A stretch of 64,000 nucleotides of DNA. Source: Raineya sp. (GTDB lineage Bacteria; Bacteroidota; Bacteroidia; Cytophagales; Thermonemataceae). A program made the translations under genes and the position numbers. Shown in pieces: positions 49,538 to 59,314 of the stretch. The notes under the pieces were generated by a model. The model saw only the letters and a list, made by a program, of their open reading frames with translations, was not told the origin of the DNA and made no database searches. Every line of letters starts with the position of its first letter. Position 1 is the first letter of the stretch. The stretch covers positions 620,001 through 684,000 of the forward strand of contig JALONN010000003.1 in NCBI GenBank assembly GCA_025454915.1. The letters run 5' to 3'.

Positions 49538-50242
49538 TTACACTAAATCAAATAAATTTTTAACACCTACCATCCTTGTTTTGGTAAAACCCTCTCCATA
49601 ACGAACCCCAATTTGGTGTCCGAGTTCTTTGGCTCTGGCTTCGATAGAATCAAAAAATTCGGGTGTAGAAATATAAGTCTGAGGTTCGGAGTCATTGGGG
49701 TTGGCATTAAACTGCGTTCCATAAGCCAAAATAGATTGTTTCTTGATTTCCCAATAATCTGAAATATCCACTACCAAATCAGGAACAATATAACGGTCTT
49801 GAATAAAATGATATAAAAACTGTGGGCGATATGCCTCTTGGTCTGTTTCTATTTTACGCAAACCTGCCAAAAAGAAAGCGTCTCTTACCAATTCTGCCCC
49901 TTTTCCATGATCAGGGTGCCTATCTGTAATGGCATTGGCAATCACAATTTTGGGCTGATATTCTCTTATTTTCTTGATAATTTCTATTTGATGCTCTTTA
50001 TCATTCTTGAAAAAACCATCTGCAAAGCCCAAATTCTCTCTGATGGTAAGCCCCATAATCTGAGAAGCCAATTCTGCTTCTTTTTTACGAGTCTCTGGCG
50101 TACCACGTGTTCCCAACTCTCCTCTTGTAAGGTCTATTACACCTACTGTTTTACCCTGAGCCAAATGTGAGGCGATTGTTCCTGAACAAGAAAGTTCAGC
50201 ATCATCAGGATGTGCTGCAAATACCAAAATATCTAATTTCAT
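49538..50242 (-). CDS. bshB1: Bacillithiol biosynthesis deacetylase BshB1
   Basis: This zinc enzyme removes the acetyl group from N-acetylglucosaminyl-malate in bacillithiol synthesis. The 234-residue protein is a complete PIG-L/LmbE-type deacetylase with AAHPDDAELSCSG (H11, P12, D13, D14) and the zinc/catalytic DRHPDHGKG. The motifs ELGTRGTPETRKKEAELA and the tail GHQIGVRYGEGFTKTRMVGV are those of BshB1 rather than BshB2. Bacillithiol is the main thiol of many Bacteroidota. The other bsh genes are not in the window. Confidence 0.93.
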   Translation of the reverse strand: MKLDILVFAAHPDDAELSCSGTIASHLAQGKTVGVIDLTRGELGTRGTPETRKKEAELASQIMGLTIRENLGFADGFFKNDKEHQIEIIKKIREYQPKIVIANAITDRHPDHGKGAELVRDAFFLAGLRKIETDQEAYRPQFLYHFIQDRYIVPDLVVDISDYWEIKKQSILAYGTQFNANPNDSEPQTYISTPEFFDSIEARAKELGHQIGVRYGEGFTKTRMVGVKNLFDLV

Positions 50243-50249
50243 TATGTTT

Positions 50250-50390
50250 TAAGTAACAAGAATAATTTATTTAACATTAAAACCTTATAGATTTATATTT
50301 TTTTTAATATTTGATAACCAATAAGTTAAACAATAATAATAATTTCAAAACCTATAAGGTTTCTGCTATTTAATAAAGTTTAAGTACTTA
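50250..50390 (+). repeat. MITE-like interspersed repeat, diverged copy C
   Basis: About 141 bases with the same TAAGTA/TACTTA ends as copies A and B and the same inner arms (AAACCTTATAGATTT, one change, and AAACCTATAAGGTTT). The middle is longer and more changed than in the other two copies. An extra AACCTTATAGGTTT arm follows at 50411-50424. It lies between bshB1 and the SDR gene. Confidence 0.65.
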
Positions 50391-50437
50391 TTTTTTTATC
50401 TAATTCACAAAACCTTATAGGTTTAGGTATAAATGAA

Positions 50438-50462
50438 AACAAAAGCCTTGAGGGCTTTTGTT
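50438..50462 (-). terminator. Terminator after the SDR gene
   Basis: The stem AACAAAAGCC / GGCTTTTGTT (50438-50447, 50453-50462) has a 5-base loop and is followed on the minus strand by TTTT. It lies just after the SDR stop codon. Confidence 0.8.
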
Positions 50463-50475
50463 CACAAATTTAATT

Positions 50476-51336
50476 TTATTTTTCGGTTTCTTCTTTCTTT
50501 TCTTTTTCTGGAACAGCTTCTTTGGCAGGTCTTCCTACAAAATTTGCCATCGAATTATAAATGTTGAGTCCTTTACCTACCACCAAATCAAATAGTCTTG
50601 TAGGCATAATTCCTCTCAAAATAGGTATCAGATGCACCGACCAAGGAGCTTTTACTTCAATTTCATTTGTTTTGACAGCCTTGATAATCTGGTCAGTAAT
50701 ATCATCTGGGTCAAGCAGTGGAGCTAAAATAGGAGCTTCTACCCCTTCAAACATACCTGTTTTGATGTAACTTGGGCAGACTGTCGTAACATGCAAATCA
50801 CCATCCATGTCTTCAAACTCAAGACGTAACGACTCCGACCATCCCAAAACAGCCCATTTACTACCCGCATACACACTCATTTTAGGGTTTGCAAGCAAGC
50901 CCACAGCCGAAGCAATATTGACAATGTGTCCGCTTTTCTGCTTAATCATTTCGCCAGCAAAACAACGAGCCACATGCATCACACCTAAAACATTGATACG
51001 AATTGTTTTTTCAATTTCTTCGTGAGAATGTTCATGGAAGTTTTTTCCGACTACAATTCCTGCATTATTAAACAAAATATCTATTCTGCCTACTTCTGAG
51101 AGAGTAAGCGTTGCAGCTCTTTTAATATCTTCTAAATCAGATACATCTACAAGATAAGGATGTACAGTAAATCCTTTTTTTACAAACTCTTCGGTGGTGG
51201 CTTGTAGGTTTTTCTCGTTGATGTCCCAAATGACCAATTCTGAAGCACCTTCTTTCAAACATTTTTCACCAAGTAGCTTGCCAATACCATTAGCACCACC
51301 TGTGATGAGAACCTTTTTATCGCTTATTTTTGTCAT
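50476..51336 (-). CDS. Short-chain dehydrogenase/reductase (SDR)
   Basis: The 286 residues match a classical SDR. The NAD(P)-binding GGANGIGKLLG lies near residue 13, NNAG near residue 90, the catalytic Ser in IVNIASAVG, and Tyr/Lys in SVYAGSKWA (Y-x-x-x-K). A C-terminal helical extension with KKEEK marks the group of retinol-dehydrogenase-like SDRs with a membrane-associated end. The substrate is unknown (a lipid or aldehyde is likely). It is a single gene. Confidence 0.88.
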   Translation of the reverse strand: MTKISDKKVLITGGANGIGKLLGEKCLKEGASELVIWDINEKNLQATTEEFVKKGFTVHPYLVDVSDLEDIKRAATLTLSEVGRIDILFNNAGIVVGKNFHEHSHEEIEKTIRINVLGVMHVARCFAGEMIKQKSGHIVNIASAVGLLANPKMSVYAGSKWAVLGWSESLRLEFEDMDGDLHVTTVCPSYIKTGMFEGVEAPILAPLLDPDDITDQIIKAVKTNEIEVKAPWSVHLIPILRGIMPTRLFDLVVGKGLNIYNSMANFVGRPAKEAVPEKEKKEETEK

Positions 51337-51432
51337 AGCTTTACCTAAGTTTTTTCTGCTAATTTAACAATTTTTTAGAAGTAGTACAAACTACTCGTTT
51401 TTTTGTTTTATTTGCATTAAAATATATTTTGT

Positions 51433-52665
51433 ATGAAACTTTATTATGCATGCATACTGCTTTTATTCGCATTTTTTGCTTGTAAAAAGCAACCCAAAAC
51501 AACACCTGATATTCCCATTCTTCCAGAAAAAATTACAAAGGAAAATCCTAAAACAGAGAACATTAAAACTTTAGCTCTTGGAATAGAGCAACTTGACACC
51601 TATTTACCTCTACTCAAAGATAAAAGAGTTGCTTTGGTGGTAAACCACTCCTCTATTCTTATTCAAAAAAACATGAAAACTCATCTTGTAGATACCCTTT
51701 TAAGTCAGAAAGTTCAGATAAAGAGAGTTTTCGCCCCAGAACATGGTTTTAGAGGTGATGCAGATGCTGGTGAAACTGTAAAAAATGAGATTGATACCAA
51801 AACAGGCTTACCCGTTGTATCTTTATATGGTAAAAATAAAAAACCTACCCCTGAACAAATTGCCGATGTAGATGTCGTTATCTTTGATATTCAGGATGTT
51901 GGAGTTCGCTTTTTTACTTATATTTCCACCATGCACTATGTGATGGAGGCTTGTGCCGAAAATAATAAAATGTGTATTGTACTGGACAGACCCAACCCAA
52001 ATGGCGATTATGTAGCAGGTGCTGTGCTTCAAAAAGGTTTTGAAAGTTTCATAGGCATGCATCCTATTCCTGTGGTACATGGACTTACAGTGGGTGAACT
52101 GGCTCAAATGATCAATGGCGAACGTTGGCTCAAAAATGGTGCTCAATGTAATTTAAAAGTAATCCCTTTAAAAAATTATACCCATCAAACACCTTATATT
52201 TTACCTGTAAAACCCTCTCCTAACCTTCCTAATCCACAATCTATTCGTTTGTACCCGTCATTGTGCTTTTTTGAAGGTACACCTTTAAGTGTTGGCAGAG
52301 GTACCGATTTTCCATTTCAGGTGATAGGCTACCCTTTAAAAAATATGGGCGACTTTACTTTTACCCCTGTAAGCAAGGTCGGAATGGCTAAAAACCCCTT
52401 GTTTGAGAACCAGTTATGCTATGGTCTGGATTTAAGAACGATTAAGGCTCCAACCTTTACACTTTCGTATCTGATAGATTTTTATAAGAAATATCCAGAA
52501 AAAGATAAGTATTTCAGCCAGTTTTTTGATAAATTGGCAGGAAATTCGCTACTCAAAGAGCAAATTAAGAAAGGCATGAGCGAGGAAGATATCCAAAAAA
52601 CATGGCAAACTGATTTAGATGCCTACAAAAAACTACGAAAAAAATATTTATTGTATGAAGAATAA
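51433..52665 (+). CDS. DUF1343 exo-beta-N-acetylmuramidase (NamZ-like) lipoprotein
   Basis: The 410-residue protein has a lipoprotein signal (LLLFAFFAC, Cys17). The two-domain NamZ/DUF1343 body follows: VALVVNHSSI, RVFAPEHGFRGDADAGETV, VVIFDIQDVGVRFFTYISTMHYVM, LDRPNPNGDYVAG, IPVVHGLTVGELA and LCFFEGTPLSVGRGTDFPFQ. The characterised member releases terminal MurNAc from peptidoglycan fragments, which supports a role in wall recycling. Its last bases overlap the start of the next gene. Confidence 0.88.
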   Translation: MKLYYACILLLFAFFACKKQPKTTPDIPILPEKITKENPKTENIKTLALGIEQLDTYLPLLKDKRVALVVNHSSILIQKNMKTHLVDTLLSQKVQIKRVFAPEHGFRGDADAGETVKNEIDTKTGLPVVSLYGKNKKPTPEQIADVDVVIFDIQDVGVRFFTYISTMHYVMEACAENNKMCIVLDRPNPNGDYVAGAVLQKGFESFIGMHPIPVVHGLTVGELAQMINGERWLKNGAQCNLKVIPLKNYTHQTPYILPVKPSPNLPNPQSIRLYPSLCFFEGTPLSVGRGTDFPFQVIGYPLKNMGDFTFTPVSKVGMAKNPLFENQLCYGLDLRTIKAPTFTLSYLIDFYKKYPEKDKYFSQFFDKLAGNSLLKEQIKKGMSEEDIQKTWQTDLDAYKKLRKKYLLYEE

Positions 52666-53581
52666 TCTTTTTATATACCTCATTATTACCATTTTGTATT
52701 TTAGTCAAGCTGTTTTTGCTCAGGAATTACAGTTTGAAGTGACTATCAACGACAAACAGGTAGCTTCTGCACAAGTGGGAACAAGTAACAAAGAAGCTGT
52801 TACTGCTCTTCAAAAAAATATTTCAGATTTCTTAAATAACAGAAAATGGACAAATGATAATTATGAAGGCAGTGAAAAAATAACTTGTCGTATTCAGATT
52901 ACACTTGTAAGAGCTGATTTTGCTTCGGGAGTATATGAGACAAATGCTCAAATTCAGGCTTTAAGACCCGTTTATAATACAAAGTATGAGACTGTTTTAT
53001 TCAGTTATGTAGACAGAAAATTTAATTTCAATTTTTTGCCTACTCAACCCTTAGACCTCAACTTCAACGAGAATGTTTATTTCAGTAATTTGAGTTCTTT
53101 GTTAGGCTATTATGCATATATTATTTTAGCTCTTGACTATGATTCTTTTGCCAAGGCAGGTGGCACTCCCATGATTGAAAAAGCATTTATTGTAGCCAAC
53201 ACTGCTCAAAGTGCTGGTGCTGATGGTTGGTCTCAGGGAGATATCAGAGATAGATTTTGGCTTGTTGAAAACCTACAAAGCCAGCAAATGCTTGCCGTTC
53301 GTGAGGCAATGTATAAATATTATAGAAAAGGCTTAGATATTTATCAGGACAAACGCCCTGAAGCAAGAACAATTACCCTCGATTTGCTCAAAGAAATTGA
53401 TAAAATAGCTCGTATTAAGCCTAATGCACTACTTTTAAATGTATTTTTTGATGCCAAATTTCAAGAATTTATCAATATCTTTAAAGATGGTTCACAAGCA
53501 GAAAAACAGGAAGCCTATACTCTTTTAGGTCGTTTAGACCCCGCTAGAACAAGTCTTTACTCTCGAATTATCTCAAATTAA
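52655..53581 (+). CDS. PorD-like (DUF4835) type IX secretion protein
   Basis: From the preferred start MKNNLFIYLII (ATG at 52655, overlapping the previous stop; the longer frame from 52619 lacks a start that fits a signal peptide) this is a 308-residue exported protein cleaved after VFAQ. The body matches DUF4835: ADFASGVYETNAQIQALRPVYNTKYET, YYAYIILALDYDSFAKAGGTP, WSQGDIRDRFWLVENLQSQQMLAVREAMYKYYRKGLDIY. Family annotation links it to the type IX secretion system (PorD). Its exact function is not settled. This agrees with the sorting-domain protein at 46153. Confidence 0.82.
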   Translation: MKNNLFIYLIITILYFSQAVFAQELQFEVTINDKQVASAQVGTSNKEAVTALQKNISDFLNNRKWTNDNYEGSEKITCRIQITLVRADFASGVYETNAQIQALRPVYNTKYETVLFSYVDRKFNFNFLPTQPLDLNFNENVYFSNLSSLLGYYAYIILALDYDSFAKAGGTPMIEKAFIVANTAQSAGADGWSQGDIRDRFWLVENLQSQQMLAVREAMYKYYRKGLDIYQDKRPEARTITLDLLKEIDKIARIKPNALLLNVFFDAKFQEFINIFKDGSQAEKQEAYTLLGRLDPARTSLYSRIISN

Positions 53582-53635
53582 AAACCAAAACTGCATTTTT
53601 TTAGTTAAATATATAGCCTGCAACACTTAGATTAT

Positions 53636-54523
53636 ATGATAGAACTACCCGTCGTTACATCCGAAAAAGAACATAAAATAAAAAAACCCAACTGGTTACG
53701 TGTAAAATTACCCGTAGGTGCCGAATACGCCAAAGTTCGTAAATTAGTAGATACTTATAAACTTCATACCATTTGCGAAAGCGGAAATTGCCCCAATATG
53801 GGTGAATGTTGGGGAGCTGGTACAGCTACCTTTATGATATTGGGTAATGTTTGTACACGTAGTTGTACTTTTTGTGCCGTAGCCACAGGAAAGCCCAATG
53901 AATATGACCAAGATGAGCCTCGCAGAGTAGCTGAAGCTATCAAACTGATGGAGGTAAAACATGCTGTTATCACTTCTGTAAACAGAGATGAACTTAAAGA
54001 CAGAGGTGCTTTCATTTGGCATGAAACCGTAAGACTTACCAAAGAATTAAGCCCTGAAACAACCATCGAAACGCTTATTCCAGATGTAAAAAGCAACTGG
54101 GAAGCTCTCTATACCATGATTTCTCCAGGACAAGAAGTGGTTTCTCATAACATGGAAACTGTAAAGAGCCTTTACAGACGTGTACGCCCACAAGCCCGTT
54201 ACGAAAGAAGTCTTGAACAAATTAAACTTACCAAAGAATATGGTAAACGTACCAAATCAGGTATTATGTTAGGATTAGGTGAAACCAAAGAAGAAGTCTA
54301 TGAAGCAATGGATGATTTGGTAAAAAATGGCTTGGACATTCTGACTCTGGGGCAGTACCTACAACCTACAAAAATGCACCTAGAAGTCGCTGAATATATC
54401 CATCCTGACCTATTTGAGCATTATAAAGAAGAAGGCTTAAAACGTGGCTTAAAATATGTAGAATCAGGTCCACTTGTAAGATCATCTTATCATGCCGAAA
54501 AACATGTGAATGTACCTATTTAA
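53636..54523 (+). CDS. lipA: Lipoyl synthase
   Basis: This radical SAM enzyme inserts two sulfurs into octanoyl groups to form lipoyl cofactors of 2-oxoacid dehydrogenases. The 295-residue protein carries both cluster sets: the auxiliary cluster cysteines in [14 protein letters not shown] and the SAM cluster CTRSCTFC. The [22 protein letters not shown] region and the C-terminal RSSYHAE serine motif are also present. The length is normal for the family. No lipB or other lipoate gene is next to it. Confidence 0.96.
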   Translation: MIELPVVTSEKEHKIKKPNWLRVKLPVGAEYAKVRKLVDTYKLHTICESGNCPNMGECWGAGTATFMILGNVCTRSCTFCAVATGKPNEYDQDEPRRVAEAIKLMEVKHAVITSVNRDELKDRGAFIWHETVRLTKELSPETTIETLIPDVKSNWEALYTMISPGQEVVSHNMETVKSLYRRVRPQARYERSLEQIKLTKEYGKRTKSGIMLGLGETKEEVYEAMDDLVKNGLDILTLGQYLQPTKMHLEVAEYIHPDLFEHYKEEGLKRGLKYVESGPLVRSSYHAEKHVNVPI

Positions 54524-54635
54524 AGTTATATAATCATGTAATTAAAAATCTCTTGTGGTGAAATATTCCTCAAATGAAATAAATTTATTTGTGAGTTTGT
54601 TTAAAAATAATTCCATCATCTTATTTCTACAAAAA

Positions 54636-54735
54636 GAGCGTTGGACTGAAAATTCAGCGAGGGTGGGCAGGCTTTGAGCGTGGAAGCATTGAATTTTCTT
54701 GATTTTTTGATTCTTTTGTATCAAGACAAAAGAAT
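54636..54735 (+). repeat. GC-richer structured element, possible dispersed repeat or small RNA
   Basis: In the 343-bp gap behind lipA, about 100 bases differ from the AT-rich surroundings. Two perfect 9-bp stems can form: GAAAATTCA (54648-54656) with TGAATTTTC (54690-54698), and TTCTTTTGT (54711-54719) with ACAAAAGAA (54726-54734), loop ATCAAG. The middle (GGGTGGGCAGGCTTTGAGCG) is the GC-richest part. Only a weak 60-residue frame overlaps it (minus strand). The rest of the gap (54524-54635 and 54736-54834) shows no feature. Confidence 0.4.
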
Positions 54736-54834
54736 AGTAAACTTAAACTAAAATTTGCATAAAATATACTTCTTTTTTAAACAAGAATAATAAGATTTAA
54801 ACACCCTCTGAAGTTTAAAAAAAATCCAACCATA

Positions 54835-54861
54835 AAAAAAGCCCCTATTTCTAGGGGCTTT
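54835..54861 (-). terminator. Terminator after rpoC
   Basis: The stem AAAGCCCCTA (54838-54847) / TAGGGGCTTT (54852-54861), loop TTTC. On the minus strand it is followed by T7 (54834-54840 read in reverse), so it ends the rpoBC transcript. Confidence 0.9.
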
Positions 54862-54866
54862 CTATT

Positions 54867-57800
54867 TTATTTTACTTTTTCTTTCTTAGTTCTACGTTTC
54901 GCAGGTGTCATATCATCTTGCTCTTCTTTAGACTGTGTCATCAGTTTCTGATAATGTCTAAAGCCTGTACCAGCAGGGACTAAGTGACCTACAATTACGT
55001 TTTCTTTCAAGCCTAACAAGTCATCCATTTTGCCACGGATAGCTGCTTCACTCAACACTTTAGTCGTTTCTTGGAACGATGCAGCAGAGATAAAGCTATC
55101 AGTATCCAATGATGCTTGTGTAATACCTTGTAGTGTAGGTTGAGAAACAGCAGGCTGAGCATCACGAACTTTTACAAGTTTTTTGTCTTGTCTGCGTAAA
55201 GATGAATTCTCATCTCTTAGCTCACGAGCTGTAACAGGTTGTCCTAATTTGAAACGTGTTGAATCTCCTGTTTCTTCTACAATCTTAAGTTCCATCACAC
55301 GGTCATTTTCTCTACGGAATGCCCATTTATCAACCACCTGACCAGGCAAGAAGTCTGTATCACCTGCATCAATCACTTCTACCTTCTGCATCATCTGGCG
55401 TACGATTACCTCAATGTGTTTGTCATTGATTTTTACACCTTGCAGACGATAAACTTCTTGAATTTCGTTTACAAGATACTCTTGTACAGCAGTTGGTCCT
55501 TTGATAGATAAAATATCATTTGGTGTAATTGCACCATCAGAAAGAGGCATACCTGCTCTTACAAAGTCTCCATCTTGTACCAAAATGTGCTTAGAAAGAG
55601 GTACCATATATTTTTTGATTACCCCATCTTTCGATTCAATGATAATTTCTCTGTTACCACGTTTTACAGTTCCGTATGTTACTACCCCATCAATAGCACT
55701 TACAATTGCAGGATTTGATGGATTACGAGCTTCAAACAATTCTGTTACACGAGGCAAACCACCTGTAATATCTCTTGTTTTTCCAATTGCTCTTGGTAAT
55801 TTAGCAAGTACCTGACCAGCCTTAATTGTTTTACCAGCCTCAACTGCCAAACGAGCACCCACAGGGATATTATATATTCTCTCCTCGCCAGTTTTCGTTT
55901 TTACGATGATAGCAGGGTTTTTAGTTTTATCTTTAGTATCAATAATAACTTTTTCACGGAAACCAGTCTGTTCGTCAGCCTCTTCTTTGTAGGTAATACC
56001 TTCTTCAACAGCATCATATTCTACCACCCCGTCAATTTCAGACAAGATAACGGCATTATAAGGGTCCCACTCACAAAGTACATGTCCTTTTTCTACAGTT
56101 TCTCCTGTTTTTACTTTTAAGAAAGCACCATAAGGCATGTGATTAGAAATCAACACTTTACCAGTTTTAGGCTCTACTACTTTTACTTCAGAAGAACGAG
56201 TAATAACTATTTCGATAGGGTTACCGTCATTATCAGTTGATTTTACAGTTCTTAAGTTCTCAAAATCAATTTGACCAGCAAATTTAGCTTTCACAGATGC
56301 ATCAACAGCAATGTTAGACGCCGCTCCACCCACGTGGAATGTACGGAGAGTAAGCTGTGTACCTGGTTCACCAATAGATTGAGCAGCAATAACTCCCAAT
56401 GCTTCCCCTGTATCTACAATTCTGCCTGTTGCTAAATTTCTACCATAACATTTCTTACAAATACCTCTACGAGTTTCGCAAGTAAGTACTGAACGTATTT
56501 CAACTTCCTCAATACTTGTTTGGTCAATACGTTCTGCAATAGCTTCTGTAATTTCTTCTCCAGATGCTACAATCAACTCTTCTGTAAGAGGGTCATATAC
56601 ATCATGCAACGAAACTCTACCCAAGATACGTTCTGCCAAAGGTTCTACGATGTCCTCGTTATCTTTAAGAGCAGAAACTGTTATACCACGTAATGTACCA
56701 CAATCATCTTCTGTAACAATCACATCCTGAGCAACATCCACCAAACGACGAGTTAAGTAACCAGCATCAGCTGTTTTCAAAGCTGTATCAGCCAGACCTT
56801 TTCTAGCACCGTGTGTAGAGATAAAGTATTCTAGAACGTCCAAACCTTCTTTAAAGTTAGAAAGAATAGGGTTTTCGATAATTTCACCTACAGAACCTTG
56901 TACGTTTTTCTGAGGTTTTGCCATCAGACCACGCATACCACCCAACTGACGAATTTGTTCTTTAGAACCTCTCGCTCCTGAATCCATCATCATGAATACT
57001 GAGTTGAATCCGTCTTTATCGCTAGTCATATCAGCAATCAACTTGGCTGTCAATTTACTATTGATTTTAGTCCAAGTATCAATTACCTGATTGTAACGTT
57101 CGTTGTCTGTGATGAATCCCATCATATAGTTTTGATGGATTTCTTCTATCTCTTCTTTCGCTTTGCTAATTAGTTTATCTTTATCATCTGGAATTAAGAT
57201 GTCATTCAAACCAATTGATAAACCACCTCTATAAGCAGACTGGAATCCTAAATCTTTAATATCATCTAAGAATTTAGCAGCTTTTGCCATACCAGCACTC
57301 TTAAATACAGTACCAATAGCCTGCTGAATTTTCTTCTTAGTTAATAATTCATTGATGAATCCTACTTCTTCAGGAACACATCTGTGATTGAAAATAACTC
57401 TACCAGCTACAGTTTCAATAATTTTCTCAACAAGCTCCTCTCCTTCACGTATTTTTGTTTTTACTTTGATATTTGCATGTTTAGAAAGTCTTCCTTCATC
57501 AATAGCAATCACAACCTCTTCTGCACTGTAGAATGTTCTTCCTTCTCCTAAATCGCCTTTTCTACCTTTTGTAATGTAGTACAAGCCCAATACCATGTCC
57601 TGAGAAGGTACAGTAATAGGAGCACCATTGGCAGGGTTTAAGATGTTATGAGATGCAAGCATTAACATTGAAGCCTCTAGAATGGCTTCTTGTCCTAATG
57701 GAACGTGAACAGCCATCTGGTCACCGTCAAAGTCAGCGTTGAAAGCTGTACAAACTAAAGGGTGTAATTGGATAGCTTTTCCTTCAATTAGTTTAGGTTG

Positions 57801-59207
57801 GAATGCCTGAATACCCAAACGGTGTAGAGTTGGAGCTCTGTTCAAAAGGATTGGATGTCCTTTCAATACGTTTTCCAAAATATCCCAAACTACAGGGTCT
57901 TTTCTATCTACAATTTTCTTGGCTGATTTTACTGTTTTTACGATACCTCTTTCAATCAGTTTTCTGATAATGAATGGTTTGAACAATTCAGCAGCCATAT
58001 CTTTAGGCAAACCACACTCATGTAGTTTCAATTCAGGACCTACCACGATAACTGAACGACCAGAGTAGTCTACACGTTTACCTAATAAGTTCTGACGGAA
58101 ACGTCCTTGTTTACCTTTCAACATATCAGAAAGTGATTTCAAGGCTCTATTACCATCTGCACGAACAGCATTCACTTTACGAGAGTTATCAAATAAGCTA
58201 TCTACAGCTTCTTGTAACATACGTTTTTCGTTACGTAAGATAACTTCAGGAGCTTTGATTTCAATCAAACGCTTCAAACGATTGTTACGAATGATTACTC
58301 TTCTATACAAATCGTTCAAATCTGACGTAGCAAAACGACCACCATCCAAAGGTACAAGAGGACGTAACTCTGGTGGAATTACAGGTACCATACGGATAAC
58401 CATCCACTCAGGTTTGTTTTCTATTTTAGACTCTTGGAATGCACGAACAACTTTCAAACGTTTTAAAGCTTCCGCTTTACGTTGTTGAGAGTTATCAGTT
58501 GCAGCTTGGTGACGAAGATCGTAAGCCAATTTGTCTAAGCCAGTAGGACTTAGAGGTAATTCATTACCCTGAGCATCTTTTTCTCTTTCTGAAAGGCGTT
58601 TTAAAAGCATTTCTAAAGCCTCAGCACCCATCTTAGCAATGAACTTGTTAGCGTCTTCATCAGGTAATAATTGGTTTTCTCTAGGAAGTTTATCCAAGAT
58701 ATCCAAATATTCATCTTCTGTTAAGAAATCCAAATATCCACTACCATTACGGTTTTCTTCAGCAACTACACCCGGCTGGATAACTACATAACGCTCATAG
58801 TAAATAACTTGGTCTAATTTTTTGGTAGGTAAACCTAACAGATATCCAATTTTATTAGGTAAAGAACGGAAATACCAAATATGAGCAACAGGCACAACCA
58901 ATTCGATGTGTCCCATACGCTCTCTACGAACTTTTTTCTCTGTAACTTCTACACCACAACGGTCGCAGATGATTCCTTTATAACGAATACGTTTATATTT
59001 TCCACAATGACACTCATAATCCTTCACAGGTCCGAAAATTCTTTCACAGAACAAACCACCCATCTCAGGCTTGTAGGTTCGGTAGTTTATGGTTTCAGGC
59101 TGAGTTACCTCACCATAAGAACTTTCCAAAATAGACTCTGGCGATGCCAAACTGATAGTGATTGAGTTAAAATCACTGGAAAGTTTTTTGCTTTTTTTGA
59201 AAGACAT
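54867..59207 (-). CDS. rpoC: RNA polymerase beta' subunit
   Basis: This is the catalytic subunit. The 1446-residue protein has an N-terminal zinc ribbon ([22 protein letters not shown]), the active-site magnesium motif NADFDGDQ near residue 490, and the second zinc site ([16 protein letters not shown]). The C-terminal segment [11 protein letters not shown] and the basic tail [10 protein letters not shown] close it. The size is right for Bacteroidota, which have a lineage-specific insertion. It is last in the rplJ-rplL-rpoB-rpoC unit and ends in a strong terminator. Confidence 0.97.
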   Translation of the reverse strand: MSFKKSKKLSSDFNSITISLASPESILESSYGEVTQPETINYRTYKPEMGGLFCERIFGPVKDYECHCGKYKRIRYKGIICDRCGVEVTEKKVRRERMGHIELVVPVAHIWYFRSLPNKIGYLLGLPTKKLDQVIYYERYVVIQPGVVAEENRNGSGYLDFLTEDEYLDILDKLPRENQLLPDEDANKFIAKMGAEALEMLLKRLSEREKDAQGNELPLSPTGLDKLAYDLRHQAATDNSQQRKAEALKRLKVVRAFQESKIENKPEWMVIRMVPVIPPELRPLVPLDGGRFATSDLNDLYRRVIIRNNRLKRLIEIKAPEVILRNEKRMLQEAVDSLFDNSRKVNAVRADGNRALKSLSDMLKGKQGRFRQNLLGKRVDYSGRSVIVVGPELKLHECGLPKDMAAELFKPFIIRKLIERGIVKTVKSAKKIVDRKDPVVWDILENVLKGHPILLNRAPTLHRLGIQAFQPKLIEGKAIQLHPLVCTAFNADFDGDQMAVHVPLGQEAILEASMLMLASHNILNPANGAPITVPSQDMVLGLYYITKGRKGDLGEGRTFYSAEEVVIAIDEGRLSKHANIKVKTKIREGEELVEKIIETVAGRVIFNHRCVPEEVGFINELLTKKKIQQAIGTVFKSAGMAKAAKFLDDIKDLGFQSAYRGGLSIGLNDILIPDDKDKLISKAKEEIEEIHQNYMMGFITDNERYNQVIDTWTKINSKLTAKLIADMTSDKDGFNSVFMMMDSGARGSKEQIRQLGGMRGLMAKPQKNVQGSVGEIIENPILSNFKEGLDVLEYFISTHGARKGLADTALKTADAGYLTRRLVDVAQDVIVTEDDCGTLRGITVSALKDNEDIVEPLAERILGRVSLHDVYDPLTEELIVASGEEITEAIAERIDQTSIEEVEIRSVLTCETRRGICKKCYGRNLATGRIVDTGEALGVIAAQSIGEPGTQLTLRTFHVGGAASNIAVDASVKAKFAGQIDFENLRTVKSTDNDGNPIEIVITRSSEVKVVEPKTGKVLISNHMPYGAFLKVKTGETVEKGHVLCEWDPYNAVILSEIDGVVEYDAVEEGITYKEEADEQTGFREKVIIDTKDKTKNPAIIVKTKTGEERIYNIPVGARLAVEAGKTIKAGQVLAKLPRAIGKTRDITGGLPRVTELFEARNPSNPAIVSAIDGVVTYGTVKRGNREIIIESKDGVIKKYMVPLSKHILVQDGDFVRAGMPLSDGAITPNDILSIKGPTAVQEYLVNEIQEVYRLQGVKINDKHIEVIVRQMMQKVEVIDAGDTDFLPGQVVDKWAFRRENDRVMELKIVEETGDSTRFKLGQPVTARELRDENSSLRRQDKKLVKVRDAQPAVSQPTLQGITQASLDTDSFISAASFQETTKVLSEAAIRGKMDDLLGLKENVIVGHLVPAGTGFRHYQKLMTQSKEEQDDMTPAKRRTKKEKVK

Positions 59208-59251
59208 AGATTTATTTTTTAGCTTTTAACCTAAAATGCTTTATTCAAATG

Positions 59252-59302
59252 GCTTAGCGAACTAAGCGAGTTTAACATGCCCAGTTTTTAAAGCTGAGCA
59301 TG
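59252..59302 (-). promoter_or_regulatory. Two RNA hairpins in the rpoB-rpoC spacer
   Basis: In the transcribed (minus) strand GCUUAG-UUCG-CUAAGC (59267-59252) is a 6-bp stem with a UUCG loop. Just upstream, CAUGCUCAG (59302-59294) pairs with CUGGGCAUG (59284-59276) in a 9-bp stem with one G-U pair. Such elements can be RNase sites or stability elements. Confidence 0.45.
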
Positions 59303-59314
59303 TAATAGATATTC

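Noticed and set aside
54542..54724. 60-residue minus-strand ORF in the lipA-rpoC gap
   Set aside because: It is rich in Lys, Phe and Cys with no start context and overlaps the structured GC-richer block, so it is more likely a chance frame.
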